A stretch of DNA of 9,924 nt from Hydrogenophaga sp. (GTDB lineage Bacteria; Pseudomonadota; Gammaproteobacteria; Burkholderiales; Burkholderiaceae_C): positions 1 through 9,924 of the forward strand of contig JAGXRS010000238.1 in the NCBI GenBank assembly GCA_018335615.1, written 5' to 3'. The notes under the pieces were generated by a model. The model was not told where the DNA came from, did no database searches, and was given only the letters and a program-made list of their open reading frames with translations. Below, in pieces: positions 1-7,080 of the stretch. The translations under genes were made by a program, and so were the position numbers. Numbering within the stretch: the first letter of the stretch is position 1; the number at the start of each line of letters is the position of its first letter.

Positions 1-1803
1 GAGCCGTGGATGGAGCCGCTGGCCTGGGGGCTGCCCGCGCTGAGTCTGGCGGTGCTGGTTTTTGCGGCTGGCTGGGCGAGCCACCCGGAGCGTGCGCTGG
101 CCGCCGTGCTCCTGGCGATGATGCTGCTGGCCGTGTTCGGGCTGGTGCTGGTCGAGCAGCTGTTTCGCAACCTGTCCGAGGACGCGCTGTGGAGCGCCAA
201 GCCCATTTGTCTGGGGCTGGCCGGCACCTTCCTTTACGACCTGTACCTGTTTTCCCAGGCGGTGCTGTTCAGCGGCATCGACCCGGACGCGTTGCACATC
301 CGCGGCCTGGTGCACGCGGCGCTGATGCCTTTGCTGCTGCTGTCCACCACACGGCACCGCAACTGGATCGCCAAGATCCGGGTGTCGCGCCAGGTGGTGT
401 TCCATTCGGCCAGCCTGTTGCTGGTGGGCGGCTACCTGCTCTTCATTGCGGGGGTGGGCTATTACGTGCGCTACTTTGGCAGCGACTGGGGTCGCGCCCT
501 GCAGCTGGCGCTGTTCTTCATGGCCGTGGTGGCGCTGGCCGCGCTGGTGCTGTCGCAGTCCTTTCGCGCCCGCATGCGCGTGCTGCTGGGCAAGCATTTC
601 TTTCGCTACCGCTACGACTACCGCGAGGAGTGGCTGAAGTTCACCCAGACCCTGTCCAGCCAGGCGGGCCCGCAGGACATGGGCCTGCACGTCATCCGCG
701 GCCTGGCCGACATGCTGGAGAGCCCGGGTGGCGCCCTGTGGCTGCGCCGACCAGACGAGTCCAGCTTCCGCCAGATGGCGCGCTGGAACATGCCCCATGT
801 CGGCGATGCCGAGCCGCAGGACTCCGCCCTGATGGGTTTCATGCAACGCACGGGCTGGGTGGTGAACCTGGCGGAGTACCGCGAGACGCCAGCGCGCTAC
901 GAGCACCTGGCGTTGCCGCCCTGGCTGGGCGCCCAGGCGCAGGCCTGGCTCCTGGTGCCCTTGTGGCTGGGCACGCAGCTGCTGGGCTTCGTGGTGCTGG
1001 CCAGCCCGCGCACCCGCATGGACGTGAACTGGGAGGTCAACGACCTGCTCAAGACCGCCGGGCGGCAGGCGGCGAGTTTCCTGGCGCAGATGCAGGCCAC
1101 CGAGGCATTGCTCGAAGCGCGCAAGTTCGAGGCCTTCAGCCGCATGTCCGCTTTTGTCGTGCATGACCTCAAGAACATCGTGACCCAACTCTCTCTGATG
1201 ATGAAAAACGCCAAGCGCCTGGGCCACAACCCCGAGTTTCAGGCCGACATGCTGATGACGGTGGAGAACTCGCTGGAGCGCATGCGCCAGCTCATGCTGC
1301 AGCTGCGCGAGGGCGCAGCGCCAGGCGGCAGCGCCGTGGGGGTGGACCTGGGCCGCATCGCGCAGTCGCTGGCCACCTCGGTCTCGCGCCGGGGCCGGCA
1401 CCTGGAACTGCAGCTGGAACCGCGCGTGGCCACGCGCGGGCATGAAGAGCGGCTGGAGCGCGTGGTGGGGCACCTGGTCAACAACGCGCTCGACGCCACG
1501 GCCGCGCAGCAGCGGGTGTGGCTGAAGGTGCAGCGCTACGGCAGCCACGCGCGGGTGGAGGTGGGCGACAACGGGGCCGGCATGTCGGCGTCGTTTGTGC
1601 AGGAGCGCCTGTTCAAGCCCTTCCAGACCACCAAGGAAGCGGGCATGGGCATTGGCGCCTACGAGAGTTTTCAATACGTGCAGGAGCTGGGGGGAAAGGT
1701 CTCGGTTGACAGCCAGGAGGGCGTGGGCACCGTGGTCACGCTCCTGCTGCCGCTGATCGAGTCGTTCCAGCAGACGGACCTGCACACACTGGGGGAGGCA
1801 TGA
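1..1803 (+). CDS. prsK: PrsK, XrtA/PEP-CTERM system histidine kinase (5'-truncated)
   Basis: This is a membrane sensor histidine kinase that should phosphorylate the adjacent regulator PrsR. The frame is open to base 1, so the true start lies upstream; family members are roughly 690 residues, so about 90 are missing. Counting from the ATG at base 10, hydrophobic helices lie near residues 9-24, 30-52, 69-87, 99-112, 133-153 and 163-182. A GAF-like sensor region follows (about 200-350). The dimerisation/phosphoacceptor helix has His385 in VVHDLKN. The ATPase domain shows the N box (HLVNNALDA, Asn491/492), G1 (DNGAG, 520-524), an F box (LFKPFQTTK) and G2 (GMGIGAYES, from 545). The HDLKN H-box and the GMGIGAYES G2 are typical of the PrsK family (TIGR02916, from memory). 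The stop overlaps the prsR start (ATGA), which implies translational coupling. The stimulus cannot be read from the sequence. Confidence 0.95.
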   Translation, partial: EPWMEPLAWGLPALSLAVLVFAAGWASHPERALAAVLLAMMLLAVFGLVLVEQLFRNLSEDALWSAKPICLGLAGTFLYDLYLFSQAVLFSGIDPDALHIRGLVHAALMPLLLLSTTRHRNWIAKIRVSRQVVFHSASLLLVGGYLLFIAGVGYYVRYFGSDWGRALQLALFFMAVVALAALVLSQSFRARMRVLLGKHFFRYRYDYREEWLKFTQTLSSQAGPQDMGLHVIRGLADMLESPGGALWLRRPDESSFRQMARWNMPHVGDAEPQDSALMGFMQRTGWVVNLAEYRETPARYEHLALPPWLGAQAQAWLLVPLWLGTQLLGFVVLASPRTRMDVNWEVNDLLKTAGRQAASFLAQMQATEALLEARKFEAFSRMSAFVVHDLKNIVTQLSLMMKNAKRLGHNPEFQADMLMTVENSLERMRQLMLQLREGAAPGGSAVGVDLGRIAQSLATSVSRRGRHLELQLEPRVATRGHEERLERVVGHLVNNALDATAAQQRVWLKVQRYGSHARVEVGDNGAGMSASFVQERLFKPFQTTKEAGMGIGAYESFQYVQELGGKVSVDSQEGVGTVVTLLLPLIESFQQTDLHTLGEA

Positions 1804-3161
1804 GTTCAGACAAACGCACGCAGGTGCTGATCGTCGAGGACGATCTGGCGCTGCAGAAACAGATCAAGTGGTCGCTCGATGCGTTCGACGCGGTCACCGC
1901 CGACGACCGCGAGAGCGCACTGAACCAGCTGCGCCGCCACGCGCCGCCGGTGGTGACGATGGACCTGGGCCTGCCGCCCGACGCCGATGGCACGGCCGAG
2001 GGCTTCCGGCTGCTGGAGCAGACACTGGCCGCCGCGCCCGACACCAAGGTGATCGTGCTCACGGGCCAGAACGGCGAGGCCAATGCGCTCAAGGCGGTGG
2101 CCATGGGCGCCTACGACTTCCTGGCCAAGCCCTTTGAGCCGGAGGTGCTCAACCTCACCATCGAGCGCGCCTTCCGGCTGCACGAGCTGCAGCGCGAGAA
2201 CCAGCGGCTGCAGGCCATGCACCAGCCCGACGCACTCGGCGGGCTGGTCACGCGCGACCCGCAGGTGCTGCGCGTGTGCCGCACCATCGAGAAGGTGGCC
2301 AACAGCGGCGCCACCGTGATGCTGCTCGGCGAGAGCGGCACCGGCAAGGAGGTGCTCGCGCGCGGCCTGCACCAGTCGTCCAACCGCAAGGGCGAGCGCT
2401 TCGTGGCCATCAACTGCGCCGCCATTCCCGAGAACCTGCTGGAAAGCGAACTCTTCGGCTACGAGAAAGGCGCGTTCACCGGCGCGGCCAAGACCACCGT
2501 GGGCAAGATCGAGACGGCCCACCGCGGCACGCTCATGCTCGACGAGATCGGCGACCTGCCCATGCCCCTGCAGGCCAAGCTGCTGCGTTTTCTGCAAGAG
2601 CGCGTGATCGAGCGCGTGGGGGGGCGCCAGGAAATTCCGGTCGACGTGCGCATCGTCTGCGCCACCCACCAGGACCTGAAGCAGCTCACCACGGTGGCCC
2701 GGTTCCGGGAAGACCTGTACTACCGGCTGGCCGAGATCGTCGTGCAGATCCCGCCGCTGCGCGATCGCGTGGGTGACCCCGCCTTGCTGGCGCACGCCTT
2801 CGTGCGGCGCTTTTCGCAGGAGCAGAACCGGCGCAGCCTGTCCCTGTCGGAAGACGCCTTGCGTGCGATCGAGGTGCACCGCTGGCCCGGCAACATCCGC
2901 GAGCTGGAGAACTGCATCAAGCGGGCCGTGATCATGGCCGAGGGCAACCAGATCACCGCCGACGACCTGGGTCTGCCCCTGGGGCTGGAAGACGTGGCCG
3001 AGCCCTCGCTCGACCTGCGCGCGGTGCGCGACGAGGCCGAGAAGAAGGCCGTGATCGCGGCGCTGTCGCGCGCCAACGGCAACGTGCTCAAGGCCGCCGA
3101 GATGCTGGGCGTGAGCCGCCCGACCCTGTACGACCTGATGCACCGCCTCGGTCTGAAGTAA
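1800..3161 (+). CDS. prsR: PrsR, sigma-54-dependent response regulator of the PEP-CTERM/XrtA system
   Basis: This is an NtrC-type transcription activator and the cognate partner of PrsK. The receiver domain (about 1-120) has acidic residues Asp14/Asp15, phospho-acceptor Asp55 in VVTMDLGLP, and Lys110 in LAKPFEP. The AAA+ domain has Walker A GESGTGKE (177-184), the sigma-54-contacting GAFTGA loop (224-229), Walker B LDEIGD with Asp248/Glu249, and a late RWPGNIRELENC motif. The C-terminus is a Fis-like helix-turn-helix (about 428-453, ending in TLYDLMHRLGLK). The intact GAFTGA loop shows it should activate RNA polymerase-sigma-54. The 453-residue length fits the family (TIGR02915, from memory). 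The ATG at 1800 overlaps the prsK stop and sits behind a GGGGGAGG run. I recall work in floc-forming betaproteobacteria linking PrsK/PrsR/RpoN to expression of PEP-CTERM protein genes. A candidate target promoter lies at 6070-6085. Confidence 0.97.
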   Translation: MSSDKRTQVLIVEDDLALQKQIKWSLDAFDAVTADDRESALNQLRRHAPPVVTMDLGLPPDADGTAEGFRLLEQTLAAAPDTKVIVLTGQNGEANALKAVAMGAYDFLAKPFEPEVLNLTIERAFRLHELQRENQRLQAMHQPDALGGLVTRDPQVLRVCRTIEKVANSGATVMLLGESGTGKEVLARGLHQSSNRKGERFVAINCAAIPENLLESELFGYEKGAFTGAAKTTVGKIETAHRGTLMLDEIGDLPMPLQAKLLRFLQERVIERVGGRQEIPVDVRIVCATHQDLKQLTTVARFREDLYYRLAEIVVQIPPLRDRVGDPALLAHAFVRRFSQEQNRRSLSLSEDALRAIEVHRWPGNIRELENCIKRAVIMAEGNQITADDLGLPLGLEDVAEPSLDLRAVRDEAEKKAVIAALSRANGNVLKAAEMLGVSRPTLYDLMHRLGLK

Positions 3162-3191
3162 GCCATCCCCACCCCCTTCCAGGAGATTCCC

Positions 3192-5978
3192 ATGAAACCC
3201 GTCCCCCTGCGCGTGTCCTTGCCCTGGCGTGCCGCGCCGATCACGCTGGCTGTTGCCCTCTTGCTCGGCGCCTGCGCCGACCGCGATCCGCAAAAAATGG
3301 TGGAGTCGGCGCGGGCCTATCTGGAGCAGGATGACCACCCGGCCGCCATCATCCAGCTCAAGAATGCCTTGCAGGAAAATCCCGAACTCGCCGAGGCGCG
3401 GATGCTGCTGGGCAAGGCGCTGTGGCTCAACGGCGACCCGGTGGGCGCCGAAACCGAGCTGCTCAAGGCCCGTGATCTCGGCCACCGCAGCGACGAACTG
3501 AGCATCCTGCTCGTGCGCACCCGGGTGGCACAGGGCCGGTTCCGCCAGGTCACCGACGAATTTGACCAGGTCGAGCTGGTGACGCCCGAGGCCAACGCCG
3601 ATCTCAAGACCCTGATGGCCATCGCGTGGCGGCAGCAGGGCCGCCAGGATGCGTTTGAATCCCGTTTGCAAGCCGCGCTCGCGGCCAAGCCCGACCATGG
3701 GCCCGCCCTGGTGGAACAGGCCCGCTTCAAGGCGTCCCAGCAGGACTTCGACGGCGCGCTGGCGGTGCTGAACGGGGTGCTCACCGGTACCGGGTCCAGC
3801 GCCGAGTCGCTCAAGCTCAAGGGTGACATCCTGCTGTACGGGCACGGCGATCGCGCCGGCGCGCTCGAGGCCTACCGGGCCGCCACGGCCGCCTCGCCCC
3901 GCTACACCGACGCCCAGGCTGGCCTGGTGCGCGTGCTGTTGAGCCAGGACCAGGTGGAGCCCGCCGCAGCCGAGCTGGACAGGCTGAAGAAAATGGCCCC
4001 CGAACACCCGCAGACGCTGTATCTGCGGGCCCAGCTCGCGTTCCAGCAGCGCGATTACGCGGAGGCCCGGGAAGCCGCGCAGGCGCTGCTGAAGCTCACG
4101 CCCGACAGCCCCATGGCGCTGGAACTGGCCGCGGCCACCGAGTACCAGTTCAAGGCCTGGTCACAGGCCGAGCCCCTCGCCGTGCGTGCGCTGCAATCCT
4201 CGCCTCAGCTGCGGGTGGCGCGCCGTGTGCTGGTGATGACCTATCTGCGTTCGGGCCAGATGGACAAGGCGCTGGCGGCCCTGCCACCGGACATCGCGAC
4301 CAGTCAGGACGCCAACATGCTCGCCGTTGCCGGCCAGGTGCACATGGTCCGGGGGGACACGGCCCTGGCCCAGCAGCTGTTCAGCCGGGCCGCCCAGCTC
4401 GACCCGGCCGACCCCTCCAAGCGCACGTCTCTGGCGGTCACCCAGCTGATGGCGGGCGAGTCGGATGTCGCACTCGATTCCCTGCGCGACATTGCCGCCA
4501 CCGACTCGGGTGTGCTGGCCGACATGGCCCTGATCAATGCCCATCTGCAGAAAAAAGAGCTCGACCAGGCACTGGTGGCCATTGCCGACCTGGAGAAAAA
4601 GCGCGCCAGCGACCCCATGCCGGCGCAGCTGCGCGGCCGCGTGTTGCTGATGCGCAACGACCGCAGTGGTGCCCGGGCGGCCTTCGAGCGTGCCCTGTCG
4701 CTCGACGCCGATTACTTTGCCGCCACCAGCGCCCTGGCCGGGCTGGACGTGGCAGAAGGCAAACCCGAGGCTGCGCGCCAGCGCCTGGAAGCGGTGGCGC
4801 AGCGCAACCCGCGCCACACACAGGCGCTGCTGGTCCTGGCCGACCTCAACGCCAGCACCGGCGCCAGCAAGGACGTGGTGGCCGGGCAGATCCGCCAGGC
4901 GATCGACGCCGACCGCACCGACAAGGCCGCGCACGTGCGGCTGGTCGACCACTACCTGCGACACAACGACGCCCGGTCCGCACTGCAAGCGGCGCAGACC
5001 GCGGTGGCCGCGCTGCCGCAGTCACCCGAGGCACTGGACGCGCTCGGGCGCGCACAGACCGCCAACGGCGACATCCACCAGGCGCTGAGCAGCTTCAACA
5101 AGCTGGTGGGGCTGATGCCCCGCTCGCCGCTGCCTTTCCTGCGCCAGGCCAACACCCACATCGCCAACCAGAACACCGCCGCCGCCAGCCAGAGCCTGCG
5201 CAAGGCGCTGGAGCTGCAGCCCGACCTGTTGCTGGCCCAGCGTGGCCTGGTGGATCTCGCGCTGCAGGGCAAGCGGCCTGCCGACGCGTTGGCGGTGGCC
5301 CGGACCGTGCAGCAGCAGCGTCCCCGGGAGCCCATCGGCTTTGCCATGGAGGGCGACATCCAGGCCGCGGGCAGGAACTGGGATGGCGCGGGCGCCGCCT
5401 ACCGCCAGGGGCTGAAGCTCGCGCCCGCGCCAGACCTGGCGATCAAGTTGCACACCGTGTTGCTGGCCCAGGGCAAGTCCGCCGAGGCCGAGCGGGTGGC
5501 CGCTGACTGGCTGAAGGCGCAACCGGGCGACGCCGCGTTCCTGCTCTACCTGGGCGACCGGGCAATTGCCAGCAACCAGCTGGCCGATGCGCAGCGCCAT
5601 TACGAGCGGGTGGTCCAGGCCCATCCGCGCAACGCGCTGGCCCTGAACAACCTGGCCTGGGTGGCCGGTCGGCTGGGGCGTGACGATGCGGTGGCGCTGG
5701 CCGAACGGGCCAACGAACTGGCGCCGAACCAGCCCGCTTACATGGACACGCTGGCCGTGCTGCTGTCCGAGCGCAACGAAGTCGCCCGCGCCCTGGCGCT
5801 GCAGAAGAAGGTGGTGGAACTGGAGCCGAACGCAGCGCTCTTCAAGCTCAGCCTGGCGCGCATCCACCTGAAGGCCGGGGACAAGGCCGCCGCCGAGCCT
5901 TTGCTCGCGGAGTTGGCGGCGCTGGGCGACCGCTTTGGCGGTCAGGCCGAGGTGCGCAAGCTGCGGGAGGGCCTGTGA
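3192..5978 (+). CDS. prsT: PrsT, PEP-CTERM system TPR-repeat lipoprotein
   Basis: This is a 928-residue lipoprotein made almost wholly of tetratricopeptide repeats, expected to be anchored in the periplasm or outer membrane as part of the exosortase-associated EPS export machinery. The start is fixed by AGGAG at 3181-3185, six bases before the ATG. The signal peptide has basic residues, a hydrophobic stretch (about 14-25) and the lipobox LGAC, with Cys28 as the lipidation site. From about residue 35 to the C-terminus, 34-residue helical repeats follow one another, for example around AEARMLLGKALWLNGDP, PALVEQARFKASQQDFDGA and ALNNLAWVAGRLGRDD. Length and layout match the PEP_TPR_lipo family (TIGR02917, from memory). 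It follows prsR by 30 bases with no terminator, so it is probably co-transcribed with prsK and prsR. The exact partner bound by the TPR superhelix is not known to me. Confidence 0.95.
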   Translation: MKPVPLRVSLPWRAAPITLAVALLLGACADRDPQKMVESARAYLEQDDHPAAIIQLKNALQENPELAEARMLLGKALWLNGDPVGAETELLKARDLGHRSDELSILLVRTRVAQGRFRQVTDEFDQVELVTPEANADLKTLMAIAWRQQGRQDAFESRLQAALAAKPDHGPALVEQARFKASQQDFDGALAVLNGVLTGTGSSAESLKLKGDILLYGHGDRAGALEAYRAATAASPRYTDAQAGLVRVLLSQDQVEPAAAELDRLKKMAPEHPQTLYLRAQLAFQQRDYAEAREAAQALLKLTPDSPMALELAAATEYQFKAWSQAEPLAVRALQSSPQLRVARRVLVMTYLRSGQMDKALAALPPDIATSQDANMLAVAGQVHMVRGDTALAQQLFSRAAQLDPADPSKRTSLAVTQLMAGESDVALDSLRDIAATDSGVLADMALINAHLQKKELDQALVAIADLEKKRASDPMPAQLRGRVLLMRNDRSGARAAFERALSLDADYFAATSALAGLDVAEGKPEAARQRLEAVAQRNPRHTQALLVLADLNASTGASKDVVAGQIRQAIDADRTDKAAHVRLVDHYLRHNDARSALQAAQTAVAALPQSPEALDALGRAQTANGDIHQALSSFNKLVGLMPRSPLPFLRQANTHIANQNTAAASQSLRKALELQPDLLLAQRGLVDLALQGKRPADALAVARTVQQQRPREPIGFAMEGDIQAAGRNWDGAGAAYRQGLKLAPAPDLAIKLHTVLLAQGKSAEAERVAADWLKAQPGDAAFLLYLGDRAIASNQLADAQRHYERVVQAHPRNALALNNLAWVAGRLGRDDAVALAERANELAPNQPAYMDTLAVLLSERNEVARALALQKKVVELEPNAALFKLSLARIHLKAGDKAAAEPLLAELAALGDRFGGQAEVRKLREGL

Positions 5979-5993
5979 CTGTCGGGAAACTTG

Positions 5994-6015
5994 ACAAGGT
6001 TCCGTCTGGTCTTGT
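5994..6015. promoter_or_regulatory. Candidate upstream activator (PrsR?) dyad
   Basis: ACAAG and CTTGT form a perfect 5-bp inverted repeat separated by 12 bases. Its centre is about 90 bases upstream of the start site predicted from the sigma-54 element at 6070-6085. That distance suits an NtrC-type enhancer site, and PrsR is encoded just upstream. The arms are short, so chance is possible. As RNA the same bases could form a weak hairpin after prsT, but no U-tract follows, so I do not call it a terminator. Assignment to PrsR is inference. Confidence 0.25.
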
Positions 6016-6039
6016 GAGGCCCCTTGCGTAATCCTTATG

Positions 6040-6052
6040 AATCAATTGCTTA
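6040..6052 (+). promoter_or_regulatory. Putative IHF binding site
   Basis: The 13 bases AATCAATTGCTTA match the IHF consensus WATCAANNNNTTR at every fixed position. The site lies in the most A+T-rich patch of the window, between the upstream dyad and the -24 element at 6070. IHF commonly bends DNA at this place in sigma-54 promoters so that a distant activator can reach the polymerase. The motif match is seen directly; occupancy by IHF is inferred. Confidence 0.5.
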
Positions 6053-6069
6053 GGTGCACATGCCGGTGT

Positions 6070-6085
6070 GGGCAAGCTTCTTGCT
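6070..6085 (+). promoter_or_regulatory. Putative sigma-54 (-24/-12) promoter
   Basis: The 16 bases GGGCAAGCTTCTTGCT match TGGCACGN4TTGCW at 10 of 12 fixed positions, including the essential GG (6071-6072) and GC (6083-6084) with the required 10 bases between them. Transcription would start near 6096, giving a leader of about 83 bases before the ATG at 6179. It is preceded by an IHF-like site and a dyad, and it is the only sizeable gap between the sigma-54 activator gene prsR and the next operon. I infer that it drives 6179-9866 under PrsR control. Confidence 0.6.
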
Positions 6086-6111
6086 GTCCCACCTGTGTTC
6101 ACCCGCTGTGT

Positions 6112-6146
6112 ACGTCTTGAAGACGTGTCGGCAGGCTCGACGCCTG
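6112..6146 (+). other. Tandem small hairpins in the 5' leader
   Basis: Two 15-base inverted repeats stand 5 bases apart. The first is ACGTCTT-G-AAGACGT (6112-6126), with 7-bp DNA symmetry and, as RNA, a 5-bp stem with a 5-base loop. The second is CAGGC-TCGAC-GCCTG (6132-6146), with the same stem and loop sizes. A T-rich stretch (about 6151-6164) follows, then the start codon at 6179. They could be an operator, a leader structure affecting mRNA stability, or chance. The stems are too short to call a terminator. Confidence 0.35.
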
Positions 6147-6178
6147 GATTCCTTTCGATTTTTCATCCGCTGCAGACC

Positions 6179-6790
6179 ATGACCGAACCGAACCCTTCCC
6201 CCCCAGCGATGGCCCCCGTTTCCTCACCGTCCGGCGAGGCCGGTCTGAGCCGCCGGCGCCTGGTTCGGGCGGGTCTGGCGGCCACACCTGTCATGGCAGC
6301 ACTCAAGAGCAATTCGGTGCTGGCGGGGGACCATTCCTGTATCCGACCCTCAACCTTTTCCTCGCTCACGGCGGCCCACATGCGGATCAGCCGTGGCCGT
6401 GAGATCCAGGCCGACTTCCATTGCCGCTCCCAGGCCTACTGGAAAGACAGCGATCTCGGGCTGCCCCCGGGCTTCAAGGATCAGCGCTTCCTGGCCCCCG
6501 GCCTGGGCTTCCATGCGAATCCACGCGACAGGTACAGCCGCCTGACATTCCAGCAGGTGCTGGAGATCCAGGGAAATCCCCATAACGCGGCACTGGCCCG
6601 GCACGTCGTGGCGGCCTACCTGTCCGCCGTGTCGGTGCAGGACGACCCGGGGCGGGTGCTGCTGACCCGCAGCCAGTGCAACGCGATCTGGAACGGCCAG
6701 GGCTTCTGGGCGCCGTTCGCCGGCGCCCACTGGACGCCCGACCAGACCCTGCACTACCTGGACACGGTGTTTGGCTCGGCCTTCCTGTGA
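6179..6790 (+). CDS. Exported protein of unknown function with Tat-like signal, first gene of the HPr-rel-A operon
   Basis: A 203-residue protein of no function known to me. The N-terminus reads SRRRLVRAG (24-32), close to the twin-arginine motif, then a short weakly hydrophobic run (about 31-42) and KSNSVLAG; cleavage after Ala49 (V-L-A) is plausible, giving about 154 mature residues with three Cys (54, 82, 167). The body has CRSQAYWKD (82-90), reminiscent of the 'SPGYWK' motif I recall in small exported proteins of similar loci, then LARHVVAAYLSAV (139-151), an NAIWNG segment, and a Trp-rich tail (WTPDQTLHYLDTVF). There is no PEP-CTERM anchor. I chose the ATG at 6179: an in-frame GTG at 6068 would overlap the sigma-54 promoter, and ATG 6209 is an alternative that keeps the twin arginine. 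No clear ribosome binding site precedes either ATG. The gene ends 2 bases before the PqqD-like gene, making it the prime candidate client of the enzymes downstream. Confidence 0.8.
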   Translation: MTEPNPSPPAMAPVSSPSGEAGLSRRRLVRAGLAATPVMAALKSNSVLAGDHSCIRPSTFSSLTAAHMRISRGREIQADFHCRSQAYWKDSDLGLPPGFKDQRFLAPGLGFHANPRDRYSRLTFQQVLEIQGNPHNAALARHVVAAYLSAVSVQDDPGRVLLTRSQCNAIWNGQGFWAPFAGAHWTPDQTLHYLDTVFGSAFL

Positions 6791-6792
6791 GC

Positions 6793-7080
6793 ATGGGTGC
6801 AGCACCTGTTCTGGCGCACCTGGACCGTTCGGCCGACTTCGTGGTCAAGGTCTGGGCCGACGGGGCCGTGGTCTACGACGAGGCCGACGGCAGCCTGCAG
6901 GCGCTCAACCCGGTCGCGGGCGAAGCCTTCCAGCGCCTGCTGGAGCAGCCGGGTCTGAGCCCCACGGCGCTGGGTCGCCTGCTGCTGCAGGAAGAACCGG
7001 ACGCCGAGGACTTGCGCCTGGTGGCCGACCTGCTGCGGGAATTCGAGTCCCTGGGCCTGTGGGAGCGAGCACCCGCGTGA
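6793..7080 (+). CDS. PqqD-like peptide-binding protein of the HPr-rel-A system
   Basis: A 95-residue protein with the PqqD fold signature: an N-terminal beta segment (VVYDEADGSLQALNP, about 26-40), then VAGEAFQRLLEQ and a helical C-terminal half (LRLVADLLREFESLGLW). PqqD-type domains (RRE) hold a leader or substrate peptide for a partner enzyme; PqqD itself presents PqqA to PqqE. This version matches what I recall as the 'HPr-rel-A system PqqD family peptide chaperone' (TIGR04353). It lacks any catalytic motif, and no radical-SAM partner is present here. The start may be ATG 6793 or the in-frame GTG 6787, which overlaps the upstream stop as GTGA. The stop overlaps the GTG start of the kinase gene, so the two are probably made together. 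The bound peptide is unknown; the product of 6179-6790 is one candidate. Confidence 0.85.
   Translation: MGAAPVLAHLDRSADFVVKVWADGAVVYDEADGSLQALNPVAGEAFQRLLEQPGLSPTALGRLLLQEEPDAEDLRLVADLLREFESLGLWERAPA

Larger units (their letters stand above)
6037..6120 (+). other. Cysteine-rich 27-codon open frame, doubtful as a gene
   Basis: An ATG at 6037 opens a 27-codon frame ending at TGA 6118-6120. Seven of its 27 residues are Cys (positions 7, 9, 11, 16, 17, 20 and 25). No Shine-Dalgarno sequence stands at a usable distance, and the frame crosses the proposed sigma-54 promoter. A transcript from that promoter would start inside the frame, near 6096. It is listed because short Cys-rich peptides can be peptide-modification precursors or regulatory leader peptides, and a PqqD-like gene lies downstream. 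The more likely reading is chance, from repeated TGY triplets in regulatory DNA. Confidence 0.12.

Noticed and set aside
1806..4007. 733-codon open frame on the - strand across prsR and prsT
   Set aside because: Antisense shadow of GC-rich codons: rich in Gly, His, Gln and Val, no domain motifs, and it spans two clearly real genes.
5991..6019. TTGACA at 5991-5996 as a sigma-70 -35 box
   Set aside because: The hexamer is perfect, but no acceptable -10 box lies 16-18 bases downstream; the sigma-54 element explains the region better.
5979..6030. Terminator after prsT
   Set aside because: Only a weak hairpin rich in G-U pairs can form (5994-6015) and no T-tract follows, so read-through into the next operon remains possible.
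6068..6178. GTG at 6068 as an earlier start of the exported protein
   Set aside because: It would place the start codon in the sigma-54 element and put 37 extra residues before a Tat-like signal; the ATG at 6179 is more sensible.
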